Origin: Vibrio barjaei | GTDB lineage: Bacteria; Pseudomonadota; Gammaproteobacteria; Enterobacterales; Vibrionaceae | Assembly: GCF_001639065.2 (NCBI RefSeq) | Contig: NZ_LQXO02000029.1 | Span: forward strand, 1-64,000 | Direction: 5' to 3' | DNA length: 64,000 nucleotides | In this document: in pieces, positions 26,713 to 34,587 of the stretch | Layout of the letters: each line of letters opens with the position of its first letter | Numbering within the stretch: the first letter of the stretch is position 1 | Notes under the pieces: generated by a model | What the model was told of the DNA's origin: nothing | Seen by the model: the letters and a program-made list of their open reading frames with translations, nothing else | Databases searched by the model: none | Translations under genes and position numbers: made by a program

Positions 26713-27207
26713 ATGATCACCCTTCATACTAATTTCGGCGACGTTAAAATTCAGCTAAACGAAGAAAAAGCACCAGAAACGAGTGCTAACTTTGCTCAGT
26801 ACTGCCGCGATGGTTTTTACGACAACACGCTCTTTCACCGTGTTATCGATGGTTTCATGATTCAAGGTGGCGGTATGACGTCTGGCCTTAAAGAGAAGGC
26901 TACTCGCGCACCAATTAAAAACGAAGCTAACAATGGTCTAAGCAACAAAGTAGGCACTTTAGCAATGGCTCGTACAATGGAACCGCATTCTGCTAGTTCT
27001 CAATTCTTCATCAATGTAAACGACAACACTTTCTTAGACTTCCGCTCAGAAAGCCTAGATGGTTGGGGTTACTGTGTATTCGGTGAAGTTGTTGAAGGCA
27101 TGGACATCGTAAACAAAATCAAAGGCGTGAGCACAGGCTCTATGGGTATGCACCAAGACGTACCGCTAGAAGAAGTGATCATCACTGGTACTACGATTCA
27201 CGAATAA
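26713..27207 (+). CDS. ppiB: peptidyl-prolyl cis-trans isomerase B, cytoplasmic cyclophilin
   Basis: Accelerates proline isomerisation during protein folding. The 164-aa protein lacks a signal peptide. It has the cyclophilin core motifs [13 protein letters not shown] with the catalytic Arg, and [13 protein letters not shown]. It is upstream of lpxH, 37 bp apart, as in many gammaproteobacteria. A perfect GC-rich hairpin lies between the two genes. Confidence 0.97.
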   Translation: MITLHTNFGDVKIQLNEEKAPETSANFAQYCRDGFYDNTLFHRVIDGFMIQGGGMTSGLKEKATRAPIKNEANNGLSNKVGTLAMARTMEPHSASSQFFINVNDNTFLDFRSESLDGWGYCVFGEVVEGMDIVNKIKGVSTGSMGMHQDVPLEEVIITGTTIHE

Positions 27208-27215
27208 TCGTTCAA

Positions 27216-27234
27216 GGGAGGGCAATGCCCTCCC
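27216..27234 (+). other. GC-rich hairpin between ppiB and lpxH
   Basis: GGGAGGGC-AAT-GCCCTCCC is a perfect 8-bp stem beginning 9 bp after the ppiB stop and ending 10 bp before the lpxH start. No T-run follows, so a processing or partial-termination role is more likely than full termination. Confidence 0.6.
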
Positions 27235-27244
27235 TAATTCAACT

Positions 27245-27970
27245 ATGACTACACTATTTATTTCCGACCTCCATCTTTCTCCCTCTCAGCCCCAAATAAC
27301 GGATTGTTTCGTTAAGTTTATGCGCGAAGAAGCGGTTCACGCAGAAGCACTCTACGTGTTGGGCGATCTGTTTGATTTCTGGATTGGTGATGATGACCCC
27401 TCTGATTTTGCGCAAGCGATCAAAGCAGAATTCAAAACTCTCACTCAATCAGGTGTCCCCTGCTATTTCATCCAAGGAAATCGTGATTTTTTACTCAACA
27501 AACGTTTTTGCAAAGAAACAGGGATAAAACTACTTGATGAACATAGTGTGATTGATCTTTATGGTCGTAAAACCGTGATCCTTCACGGCGATACGTTATG
27601 CACCGAAGATCACAAGTATCAGGCATTCAGAGCTAAGGTTCATATGCCTTGGTTACAGTGGATATTTAATCGGCTCCCATTCTTTACAAGACGTCATATT
27701 GTAAATAGAATCCAAGGCGATATTCGTGATGTGAAAGCACAAAAATCGCTCGATATCATGGATGTCACTCAATCAGAAGTGGAAACTCTGATGAAGCGAT
27801 GCGGAACCGACTTGATGATTCACGGTCACACACACCGACCTAATGTTCACCAATTCGAGGTTGATAATAAGCCTTACACACGCATCGTACTTGGTGACTG
27901 GTACCAACAAGGATCTGTTTTGGTTTGTACACCAGAGTCGCAACATTTAGAAGTACGCCGTTTTGCTTAA
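27245..27970 (+). CDS. lpxH: UDP-2,3-diacylglucosamine diphosphatase
   Basis: Cleaves UDP-2,3-diacylglucosamine to lipid X and UMP, the fourth step of lipid A synthesis, at the inner membrane. The 241-aa calcineurin-like phosphoesterase has all metal-binding motifs in order: SDLHLS (5-10), [21 protein letters not shown] and HGHTHRP. The start ATG at 27245 has no clear ribosome site within 12 nt; a strong hairpin precedes it. Probably expressed with ppiB. Confidence 0.96.
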   Translation: MTTLFISDLHLSPSQPQITDCFVKFMREEAVHAEALYVLGDLFDFWIGDDDPSDFAQAIKAEFKTLTQSGVPCYFIQGNRDFLLNKRFCKETGIKLLDEHSVIDLYGRKTVILHGDTLCTEDHKYQAFRAKVHMPWLQWIFNRLPFFTRRHIVNRIQGDIRDVKAQKSLDIMDVTQSEVETLMKRCGTDLMIHGHTHRPNVHQFEVDNKPYTRIVLGDWYQQGSVLVCTPESQHLEVRRFA

Positions 27971-28059
27971 AGCATGAGCCAAACCGCAGAAAATTCGACA
28001 TATAATTAGTCAAGGACTGCAATAAAACGTTAAGATAGTCCAACGTTTTTGAGATCACG

Positions 28060-29301
28060 ATGCAAAATTTGAAATACTCCTACATTGCTCGGCAACCTAT
28101 TTTAAATAGCGAACAGAAGACCGTTGGCTATGAGTTGCTATTTAGAGACGGGCCGAACAATACCTTTCCAGATATCGATCCAGAGTTGGCGACAAACCGT
28201 CTGCTTTCTGAGCATTTCCTTGCAACTCACTACAGTACTATTGGTGATAAGCTAGGTTTTGTTAACTTTCCCTACCAGAGTTTAGTGAATTTGGTCCCGA
28301 CCCTGTTCCCTAAAGATAACTTGGTGATCGAAATCTTAGAAAGTTGCGAGCCCACCGCTGAACTTCTGGCCGCGATAAAGAAGATGTCGAAAGCAGGCTA
28401 TACCATTGCGCTTGATGACTTTGTGCCGCGTAAAGAATGGCTACCATTCTTGCCGTATACTTCGATTATCAAGATCGACATTCGCCAATACTCTTTGTCG
28501 AAAGCTGAGACTTTGATCGAGCGCCTCAAGGATCAAAACATCGTGTTTCTTGCAGAAAAGGTAGAAACCTATGAAGAGTTTGAGCTCGCGAAGCAAGTTG
28601 GTTTCACCCAGTTTCAAGGCTACTTTTTTAGCCGCCCTCAGCTGATAAGAAGAAAACAGATCAAACCTTCCTTCTTGACTGTAGTTCAGCTATGTAAAGA
28701 GATTTCAAACCCGAATATCAATTATGATGAGCTTGAGAGACTCATCTCTCTAGATGTAACGCTCTCATATAAGCTACTCACATTTGTCAACGCCTCTTAT
28801 CTGATACGAGCAGAGATAAAATCATTCAAACAAGCTCTGGTCTATCTCGGGGAGGATCGCCTAAGAAAATTCATCTCGTTAGTCGCGATCACTTCAACAC
28901 AAGACGATAAGCCTGACAGCTTATATAGCTTATCGATTCAGCGTGCCCGTTTTTGTGAATTATTGCTTAGTGATATGAACACCAACTTAGATGATGGATT
29001 GGGCTTTCTGACTGGCATGTTCTCGTTACTTGATTCGTTATTCGATCAACCTCTTGAAGAGTTGGTTCAAAAGATGCCAATCGATAACCTGGTTAAAAGT
29101 GCCCTTGTGACCAAACAAGGCACACTTGGTAACATCTTAACCTTGGTGAAGGCTTATGAAGCGGCAGATTGGACGACAGTGATTGCCTGCCGAGATAAAC
29201 TGGCTCTCAATGACGAGATGTTAGCTAAATATTACGATGAAGCCATCAAATGGACCGAAGATCTATTAGCGATCGAAACGGAATACCACACCCACGCTTA
29301 A
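28060..29301 (+). CDS. EAL-HDOD protein (CdgJ-like)
   Basis: A 413-aa protein with an N-terminal EAL domain (about 8-205) and a C-terminal HDOD domain (about 206-395). EAL enzymes hydrolyse cyclic di-GMP. The catalytic set looks complete: ExLxR as E25-LLF-R29, the Asn in FVNFP, EILE, DDF, the Lys in IIKID, the Glu in AEKVE and the Gln in FQGYFF. This is unlike many members of the family with degenerate sites. The architecture matches V. cholerae CdgJ, which affects motility and biofilm; orthology is inferred. The YchJ gene follows after 12 bp. Confidence 0.85.
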   Translation: MQNLKYSYIARQPILNSEQKTVGYELLFRDGPNNTFPDIDPELATNRLLSEHFLATHYSTIGDKLGFVNFPYQSLVNLVPTLFPKDNLVIEILESCEPTAELLAAIKKMSKAGYTIALDDFVPRKEWLPFLPYTSIIKIDIRQYSLSKAETLIERLKDQNIVFLAEKVETYEEFELAKQVGFTQFQGYFFSRPQLIRRKQIKPSFLTVVQLCKEISNPNINYDELERLISLDVTLSYKLLTFVNASYLIRAEIKSFKQALVYLGEDRLRKFISLVAITSTQDDKPDSLYSLSIQRARFCELLLSDMNTNLDDGLGFLTGMFSLLDSLFDQPLEELVQKMPIDNLVKSALVTKQGTLGNILTLVKAYEAADWTTVIACRDKLALNDEMLAKYYDEAIKWTEDLLAIETEYHTHA

Positions 29302-29313
29302 TTTGGATTTTTT

Positions 29314-29802
29314 ATGACATCATGCTACTGCGGTAACGATGCACCGTTTGAGTCGTGCTGCCTACCGATACACCAAGACGTTCGCAAAGCGAAAAAGCCT
29401 GAACAGCTTATGCGCGCTCGGTTTAGTGCTCATAAGACGAAAAATGTCGACTTTGTTGTCGCCACTTATCATCCTAGCTGCGATGCCGAAGCTGAACGCA
29501 GTTCAATCGCTGATTCAATTAATAGCAATTGGACCAAGCTCGACGTTACTGGTATAGAGAACGGAACGAATGAATATGAAGGTTTCGTGTCTTTTGAAGC
29601 TTATCTTGAAGAAGACGGCTTTGAATATTGTCTTGCTGAACGATCTCGCTTCCTTTTTGAAAACGATCAATGGTATTACATCGATGGTGAATTAGACGAT
29701 TCTATTCCGCCTCGCCCACTCACCACGCAAGCGCTCAAGGTTGGCAGAAACGACCCATGCGTGTGTGGCAGCGGCAAGAAATACAAAAAGTGCTGCGGAT
29801 AG
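29314..29802 (+). CDS. ychJ: YchJ-family protein with two SEC-C motifs
   Basis: A 162-aa protein with a SEC-C zinc-binding motif at each end: CYCG-x7-CC at 4-16 and [13 protein letters not shown] at the C-terminus. The middle is a cystatin-like/NTF2-like YchJ domain. The family (UPF0225) is common but its function is unknown; the C-terminal motif is like that of SecA, suggesting a protein- or ribosome-related contact. It lies 12 bp after the EAL-HDOD gene and is followed by a terminator. Confidence 0.9.
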   Translation: MTSCYCGNDAPFESCCLPIHQDVRKAKKPEQLMRARFSAHKTKNVDFVVATYHPSCDAEAERSSIADSINSNWTKLDVTGIENGTNEYEGFVSFEAYLEEDGFEYCLAERSRFLFENDQWYYIDGELDDSIPPRPLTTQALKVGRNDPCVCGSGKKYKKCCG

Positions 29803-29809
29803 AGGATCA

Positions 29810-29844
29810 CAAGGGAGAGTGAATCGACTCACTTTCCCTTGTTT
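29810..29844 (+). terminator. intrinsic terminator after ychJ
   Basis: CAAGGGAGAGTGA pairs with TCACTTTCCCTTG with one mismatch around a short loop, followed by TTT. The T-tract is short, but the stem is long. Confidence 0.75.
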
Positions 29845-29883
29845 CATACATTGGATTCGCCACGACTGCCCGCTGAACTGGAG

Positions 29884-30084
29884 TTAGCGTTCATACGCTT
29901 TAAACTGATTGGTTAACGGATCATATTGATAACCCAGCATATCTAGTTTACCAACAACCCCTTCTACATCCATTTCGTACATGCTAACAAGCTCTTCGAA
30001 CGAATCACATTCCAAACGAAGCTTTTCATTAACGATGCCCAACAAGATAATGCTATCAAAACGGCTCACGTTACTTAAATCCAT
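29884..30084 (-). CDS. DUF4250 domain protein
   Basis: A 66-aa soluble protein with the DUF4250 core ILLGIVNEKLRLECDSFEEL, predicted to be a small helical bundle. Function is unknown. GGAG lies about 8 nt before its ATG. It sits immediately downstream of the terminator of the next membrane-protein gene on the same strand, so it should have its own promoter or depend on read-through. Confidence 0.82.
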   Translation of the reverse strand: MDLSNVSRFDSIILLGIVNEKLRLECDSFEELVSMYEMDVEGVVGKLDMLGYQYDPLTNQFKAYER

Positions 30085-30095
30085 AATCGTACTCC

Positions 30096-30126
30096 ATAAA
30101 AAAAGCTAGCCTTTAAAGACTAGCTT
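30096..30126 (-). terminator. intrinsic terminator after the 227-aa membrane protein gene
   Basis: On the minus strand AAGCTAGTC and GGCTAGCTT form a stem with a G-T pair, followed by TTTTTTTATGG. It ends 11 bp before the DUF4250 start. Confidence 0.87.
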
Positions 30127-30161
30127 GATTTAGTAAAATAGAAAGTGACCTAAGTGGCAGA

Positions 30162-30845
30162 TTACGCCAGCCAATAGAGTTGTAACAACCCGACGTTAGT
30201 AACCATTAAACTAAGAAAAGCGATCGTCAATTGACCTTTGGTTGGCGTGCTATGACGAATGATGTGCCAGCTCCAAATAACTATTCCAACCACCAGCATC
30301 ACCAATGAACTGACTACAGCAGACGTGTATTGAGTGACGATTTCTGGTTCCCACTGGTAAGCATTTACGACAAAGCTCACCGCAAGAAGCATTGAAAAGA
30401 TCACCCCAGAGACAGGCAAAATACGATGAAACGCCTGTAAGCGCGTTCTCGCGATAGTCAAAAGCAGGTGAGCAAAAGCAGTACCTAGCAGTAGGCCAGA
30501 ACAAATTAGAGAAAGAGACTGAGCTAAATTTGGCTGTTGAGCAACAATGATACCCGCAAACGCAATACTGAAACCATTGGCTAAATGCACTACCCAAAAA
30601 GGGCCTTTCTCTCGCGTTTTGCCAGTTTTAACTTGGGAATAGAAGTAAAACACCGCGAACACCACAAGAAACGCCTCAACCTTTAATGATGCGATTGCCA
30701 ACCACAAAATTCCGATAGCAGGAAATAACTTGTGGATACGTCCGCGTTGACCTGGGCAGATATCGCCTTTTGCCAGTATTAAGGTCAGGATAAGCAGAGC
30801 TACCGTTAAAGCAGGCGCTAGAAGGGTTAAAACAGCGGTAATCAT
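30162..30845 (-). CDS. hypothetical multi-pass membrane protein
   Basis: A 227-aa protein with about seven hydrophobic segments across its whole length and short polar loops (AKGDICPGQRGRIHK between segments 1 and 2, RHSTPTKGQ near the end). No catalytic or transporter motif is evident and I do not recognise the family. It is divergent from the ygiQ gene and has its own terminator. Confidence 0.7.
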   Translation of the reverse strand: MITAVLTLLAPALTVALLILTLILAKGDICPGQRGRIHKLFPAIGILWLAIASLKVEAFLVVFAVFYFYSQVKTGKTREKGPFWVVHLANGFSIAFAGIIVAQQPNLAQSLSLICSGLLLGTAFAHLLLTIARTRLQAFHRILPVSGVIFSMLLAVSFVVNAYQWEPEIVTQYTSAVVSSLVMLVVGIVIWSWHIIRHSTPTKGQLTIAFLSLMVTNVGLLQLYWLA

Positions 30846-30997
30846 GGTTTGACGTTCAAAATGGTAATTGATGGCGCTGATAATATATCAGGTAACCGTC
30901 GAATGCTATTCACATTGAAAAACCACAATTTCTTTGGGCTTTGAAGTCATCAACATAGGGGTATATAATGCCCGCCTCCAAAACTAGAGGTTAAAAT

Positions 30998-33214
30998 ATG
31001 TACAACGACGTTTCCCCAATCCATGAGCATAAAAAATACTGGGCTGAATGCTTCGGTGTGGCTCGTTTTCTGCCCACTAGCAGAAAAGAAATGGATGCCC
31101 TTGGATGGGACAGCTGCGACATCATCATTGTCACTGGTGATGCCTACGTCGATCACCCTAGTTTTGGCATGGCGATCATCGGACGCTTATTGGAAGCGCA
31201 AGGCTTTCGTGTCGGCATTATTGCCCAACCAGATTGGAGCAATAAAAATGACTTCATGAAGCTTGGTCAACCAAATCTGTTTTTCGGTATTACAGCGGGT
31301 AACATGGACTCGATGATAAACCGCTATACTGCCGATCGTAAGCTACGTCACGATGACGCGTACACGCCGAATAACGAAGGTGGAAAAAGACCCGATCGTG
31401 CAACACTTGTTTATTCTCAGCGTTGTCGTGAAGCTTATAAAGAGACACCCATTGTATTGGGTGGTATCGAAGCGAGTTTGCGCCGAATTGCGCACTATGA
31501 CTATTGGTCTGATAAAGTTCGCCGCTCTGTGTTATTTGATGCTAAAGCGGATATTTTGCTATTTGGTAATGCCGAGCGTGCCTTAGTTGAGGTCGCACAC
31601 CGTCTTGCTGATGGAGAAACTGTTAGCAACATGACCAATATTCGGGGGACTGCTGTTAATCTTCCTGCAGAACCAGAAAACTACACGATTATTGATTCTT
31701 CTCGCATTGAAAAGCCGGGTAAAGCATTCGTGCCTCAAAACCCGTACGAAGTAGAATCAAATTGCGATACACAAAAGAAAGAGCCTGAAGCTAAGCCAAT
31801 TACGATTCGCCCTTCTCGTCATGATGCAAAAACAACGGCAGTGAGACTGCCACCGTACGAGAAGCTTAACAACGACCGTATTTTGTACGCGCACGCCAGT
31901 CGTGTCATGCATCTGGAAACAAACCCTTATTCAGGTCGTGCTCTGATTCAAAAGCACGGTAATCGTGAACTATGGGTAAACCAAGCCCCAATCCCACTGT
32001 CTACCGAAGAGATGGATTACGTATTCGGTCTGCCTTATGCACGTGTGCCACATCCTATGTACGGTAAGGCAAAAATCCCTGCCTACGATATGATTAAGAC
32101 TTCTGTGAACATCATGCGTGGCTGTTTTGGTGGCTGCTCATTCTGTTCGATTACTGAGCATGAAGGCCGCATTATTCAAAACCGGTCGCAGGACTCAATT
32201 CTTAACGAACTTGAAGAGATTCGCGATAAAGTTCCGGGCTTCACGGGTACCATTTCCGATCTGGGTGGCCCAACAGCTAACATGTATCGTCTTGGCTGTT
32301 CAGATCCAAAAGCAGAAGCTAACTGTCGTCGTCCTTCTTGTGTCTTCCCTGGCATCTGTAACAAGCTCAATACTGACCACAAACACACTATTGACCTTTA
32401 TCGTGCAGCTCGCAAAGTCAAAGGGGTCAAGAAGGTGATGATTGCTTCGGGTGTTCGCTACGACTTGGCAATAGAGTCTCCAGAATATGTGAAAGAGCTT
32501 GTTACGCATCACGTTGGTGGCTATTTGAAGATTGCTCCTGAGCATACTGAGAAGAATCCGCTCGACCTAATGATGAAACCGGGTATGGGGACTTACGACC
32601 GCTTCAAGGAGATGTTCCAAAAGTACAGTGAAGAGGCTGGTAAAAAACAATACCTCATTCCTTACTTTATCTCTGCACACCCAGGCACCGAAGATGAAGA
32701 TATGTTGAACCTCGCGTTGTGGTTGAAAAAGAACAACTACGAATGTGATCAGGTTCAGAACTTCTATCCATCGCCTATGTGTAATGCAACATCAATGTAT
32801 TACTCAGAGACCAATCCACTCAAGCGTGTGAAGTACAAAAAACGTGAGGATGTGCCTGTAGCCAAAGGAGATCGTCAACGTCGACTGCATAAAGCGTTGC
32901 TACGTTATCATGACCCAGCAAACTGGCCGTTGATCCGAGAAGCATTAACGAGCATGGGTAAGCAGTACTTGATTGGTGACAAACCGGGCTGCTTAGTCCC
33001 TGCAGAAGATCTTGACGCTAAGACGCCAGCCCAACGAAGAAAGTCAGGTCGACACGGTGCAAACAGATTTGCGACCAAACATACTAAAGGTCAACCAGAT
33101 ATCAGAACTGACGACCGAAGGAATTCAGGTAAACGTCCGAAACCTAAGAACAAATCAGGGCAACCATCTGGCAATGGAAAACCAACCAGAAGCCCTAAAC
33201 GACGACTTCGTTAA
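30998..33214 (+). CDS. ygiQ: YgiQ-family radical SAM protein
   Basis: A 738-aa YgiQ-type radical SAM protein. The N-terminal domain is cobalamin-binding-like ([17 protein letters not shown] at about 47-63). The radical SAM core has the iron-sulphur cysteines in [11 protein letters not shown], a CxxxCxxC motif, at about residue 375. A conserved YgiQ C-terminal region ([13 protein letters not shown]) and a Lys/Arg/Asn/Gly-rich low-complexity tail (about 680-738) follow. The reaction is unknown. AGAGG precedes the start. It is monocistronic, with a strong terminator. Confidence 0.93.
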   Translation: MYNDVSPIHEHKKYWAECFGVARFLPTSRKEMDALGWDSCDIIIVTGDAYVDHPSFGMAIIGRLLEAQGFRVGIIAQPDWSNKNDFMKLGQPNLFFGITAGNMDSMINRYTADRKLRHDDAYTPNNEGGKRPDRATLVYSQRCREAYKETPIVLGGIEASLRRIAHYDYWSDKVRRSVLFDAKADILLFGNAERALVEVAHRLADGETVSNMTNIRGTAVNLPAEPENYTIIDSSRIEKPGKAFVPQNPYEVESNCDTQKKEPEAKPITIRPSRHDAKTTAVRLPPYEKLNNDRILYAHASRVMHLETNPYSGRALIQKHGNRELWVNQAPIPLSTEEMDYVFGLPYARVPHPMYGKAKIPAYDMIKTSVNIMRGCFGGCSFCSITEHEGRIIQNRSQDSILNELEEIRDKVPGFTGTISDLGGPTANMYRLGCSDPKAEANCRRPSCVFPGICNKLNTDHKHTIDLYRAARKVKGVKKVMIASGVRYDLAIESPEYVKELVTHHVGGYLKIAPEHTEKNPLDLMMKPGMGTYDRFKEMFQKYSEEAGKKQYLIPYFISAHPGTEDEDMLNLALWLKKNNYECDQVQNFYPSPMCNATSMYYSETNPLKRVKYKKREDVPVAKGDRQRRLHKALLRYHDPANWPLIREALTSMGKQYLIGDKPGCLVPAEDLDAKTPAQRRKSGRHGANRFATKHTKGQPDIRTDDRRNSGKRPKPKNKSGQPSGNGKPTRSPKRRLR

Positions 33215-33229
33215 GCCTAACGTCAATAT

Positions 33230-33268
33230 AAAAAAGCGCCTCTCAATTTGAGAAGCGCTTTTTTTTAT
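33230..33268 (+). terminator. intrinsic terminator after ygiQ, with embedded SypG-enhancer-like element
   Basis: AAGCGCCTCTC pairs with GAGAAGCGCTT with one bulge around AATTT, followed by a run of eight T. On the minus strand the same bases read TTCTCAAATTGAGAG, which fits the syp enhancer consensus as I recall it (TTCTCANNNTGNDWN). Confidence 0.85.
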
Positions 33269-33326
33269 TTTGCGATAAACCCTTAGACATGCTAATAAGC
33301 CCATGAATTATCGACATTTATAGGTT

Positions 33327-33342
33327 TGGCACAGTCCATGCT
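33327..33342 (+). promoter_or_regulatory. sigma-54 promoter of sypA
   Basis: TGGCAC-AGTCC-ATGCT has GG at 33328-33329 and GC at 33340-33341, exactly 10 bp between, as required for -24/-12 recognition by RpoN. The start point would be near 33353, 31 bp before the sypA start codon. SypG, encoded in the locus, is the expected activator. Confidence 0.8.
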
Positions 33343-33383
33343 CTGATACTTGAAACACACTCCCCCTTGATAAGGACAGCAAG

Positions 33384-33716
33384 ATGGAACTACTAAGAGC
33401 AGAAACCAACAACCACACTTTGAAATTAGAACTTTATGGTGATTTTGATGCTCGAGGAAGCCGTGAAGCACAGCCTCAAATCGATGACATTATCCACAAC
33501 GACTGGCACCAAGAGATAGAGGTTGACCTAAGTCAAGTTCGCTTTATGGATTCTTCAGGCATCGGTGCTATTGTTTATCTATATAAGCGTCTAGTTGAAC
33601 GCGAACGCAAAATGCGTTTAGAGAACGTAACGGGACAACCGCTACAAATCATACAGTTGCTTCGAATTGGCCAAGCAATTCCTGTGAACACGCATGCGAG
33701 TAACGAATACCTGTAA
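33384..33716 (+). CDS. sypA: STAS-domain regulator SypA
   Basis: A 110-aa single STAS domain, like anti-sigma-factor antagonists. The phosphorylatable serine motif is MDSSGIGA (S57/S58). In V. fischeri SypA promotes biofilm formation when unphosphorylated and is switched by the kinase/phosphatase SypE. No sypE gene lies in this locus. The start has AAGGA upstream and follows a sigma-54 promoter; it is the first gene of the sypABCD group. Confidence 0.9.
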   Translation: MELLRAETNNHTLKLELYGDFDARGSREAQPQIDDIIHNDWHQEIEVDLSQVRFMDSSGIGAIVYLYKRLVERERKMRLENVTGQPLQIIQLLRIGQAIPVNTHASNEYL

Positions 33717-33759
33717 CACATAATTATACTAATTTGTTGGCAAAATAGGTGGTAACTAC

Positions 33760-34587
33760 ATGGATGTAAAAGCGGGTGTAAAGCTATGCATTACCTGTCT
33801 CTCGGCATATCTCCTTTTAGCTTGTACAAGCTACCCCGATGAGGGAACTGGTGGTATTGCCGAGAACTATGCAGGTTCTGATTTTTCACCAGTAATGCCA
33901 GATGAACCCTTAGGACCAGAGCATGGTTTGAGATTCGACTGGAAGTTAGCCGCACTGCACCTAGATTCTTTGATTGAAGAAGGGGCACGATGGTGCTTCC
34001 CCGCAGCCGTTCTTCAGGCTCAAGAAAAACAAAATCGTATCGCAAGAGAATTAGAGGGTGGCCTGTGGATTGACGCGGCTAACGACATCGTCATACAACG
34101 TAGAAAGCTCAATGATTTGGAGCTGCGTCTTGACTACGTATTGAATGAGGCAACATGTGCGCCCCCTCTCAAGGGCAAGGACTTTGATGATTTAATGCAA
34201 GTGGTTAAGCGTGTCTATCATCTTCTAAATGTCGATAACCAGTTCGCTTATAACTCTATCGAAGTTAATCCCAAGTACATGGGCCATCTAGCGGAAGCAG
34301 CAAACATTCTAAAACAACATCCTACTATTCGTCTTTCTGTTACCGGACATGCCGACGCTACGGGTGGTACCGAATACAATGAGAAGATTGCGAAAGGGCG
34401 TGCCCAGCAAGTTAAGCGTTACCTAACTATATTTGGCTTAGCTCCCGGGCGTATCGAAACACACTCACTTGGTGAAGAACTGCCTCTCTACGAAGGTGAT
34501 AGCCCAGGAGTTCGACTCACCAACCGAAGAGTCAGCATTGAAGTCATCGCGGATAAAAATAGCAATGCCACTCAAGGAGCGTTGTGA
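33760..34587 (+). CDS. sypB: OmpA-domain outer-membrane lipoprotein SypB
   Basis: A 275-aa lipoprotein: lipobox LLLAC at about 22-26, a variable middle and a C-terminal OmpA-like peptidoglycan-binding domain (VTGHADATGGTEYNEKIAKG, RAQQVKRYL, LTNRRVSIEV). It would link the outer-membrane export machinery to the cell wall. Its stop codon overlaps the start region of sypC (TGATG), so the two are coupled. Confidence 0.9.
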   Translation: MDVKAGVKLCITCLSAYLLLACTSYPDEGTGGIAENYAGSDFSPVMPDEPLGPEHGLRFDWKLAALHLDSLIEEGARWCFPAAVLQAQEKQNRIARELEGGLWIDAANDIVIQRRKLNDLELRLDYVLNEATCAPPLKGKDFDDLMQVVKRVYHLLNVDNQFAYNSIEVNPKYMGHLAEAANILKQHPTIRLSVTGHADATGGTEYNEKIAKGRAQQVKRYLTIFGLAPGRIETHSLGEELPLYEGDSPGVRLTNRRVSIEVIADKNSNATQGAL

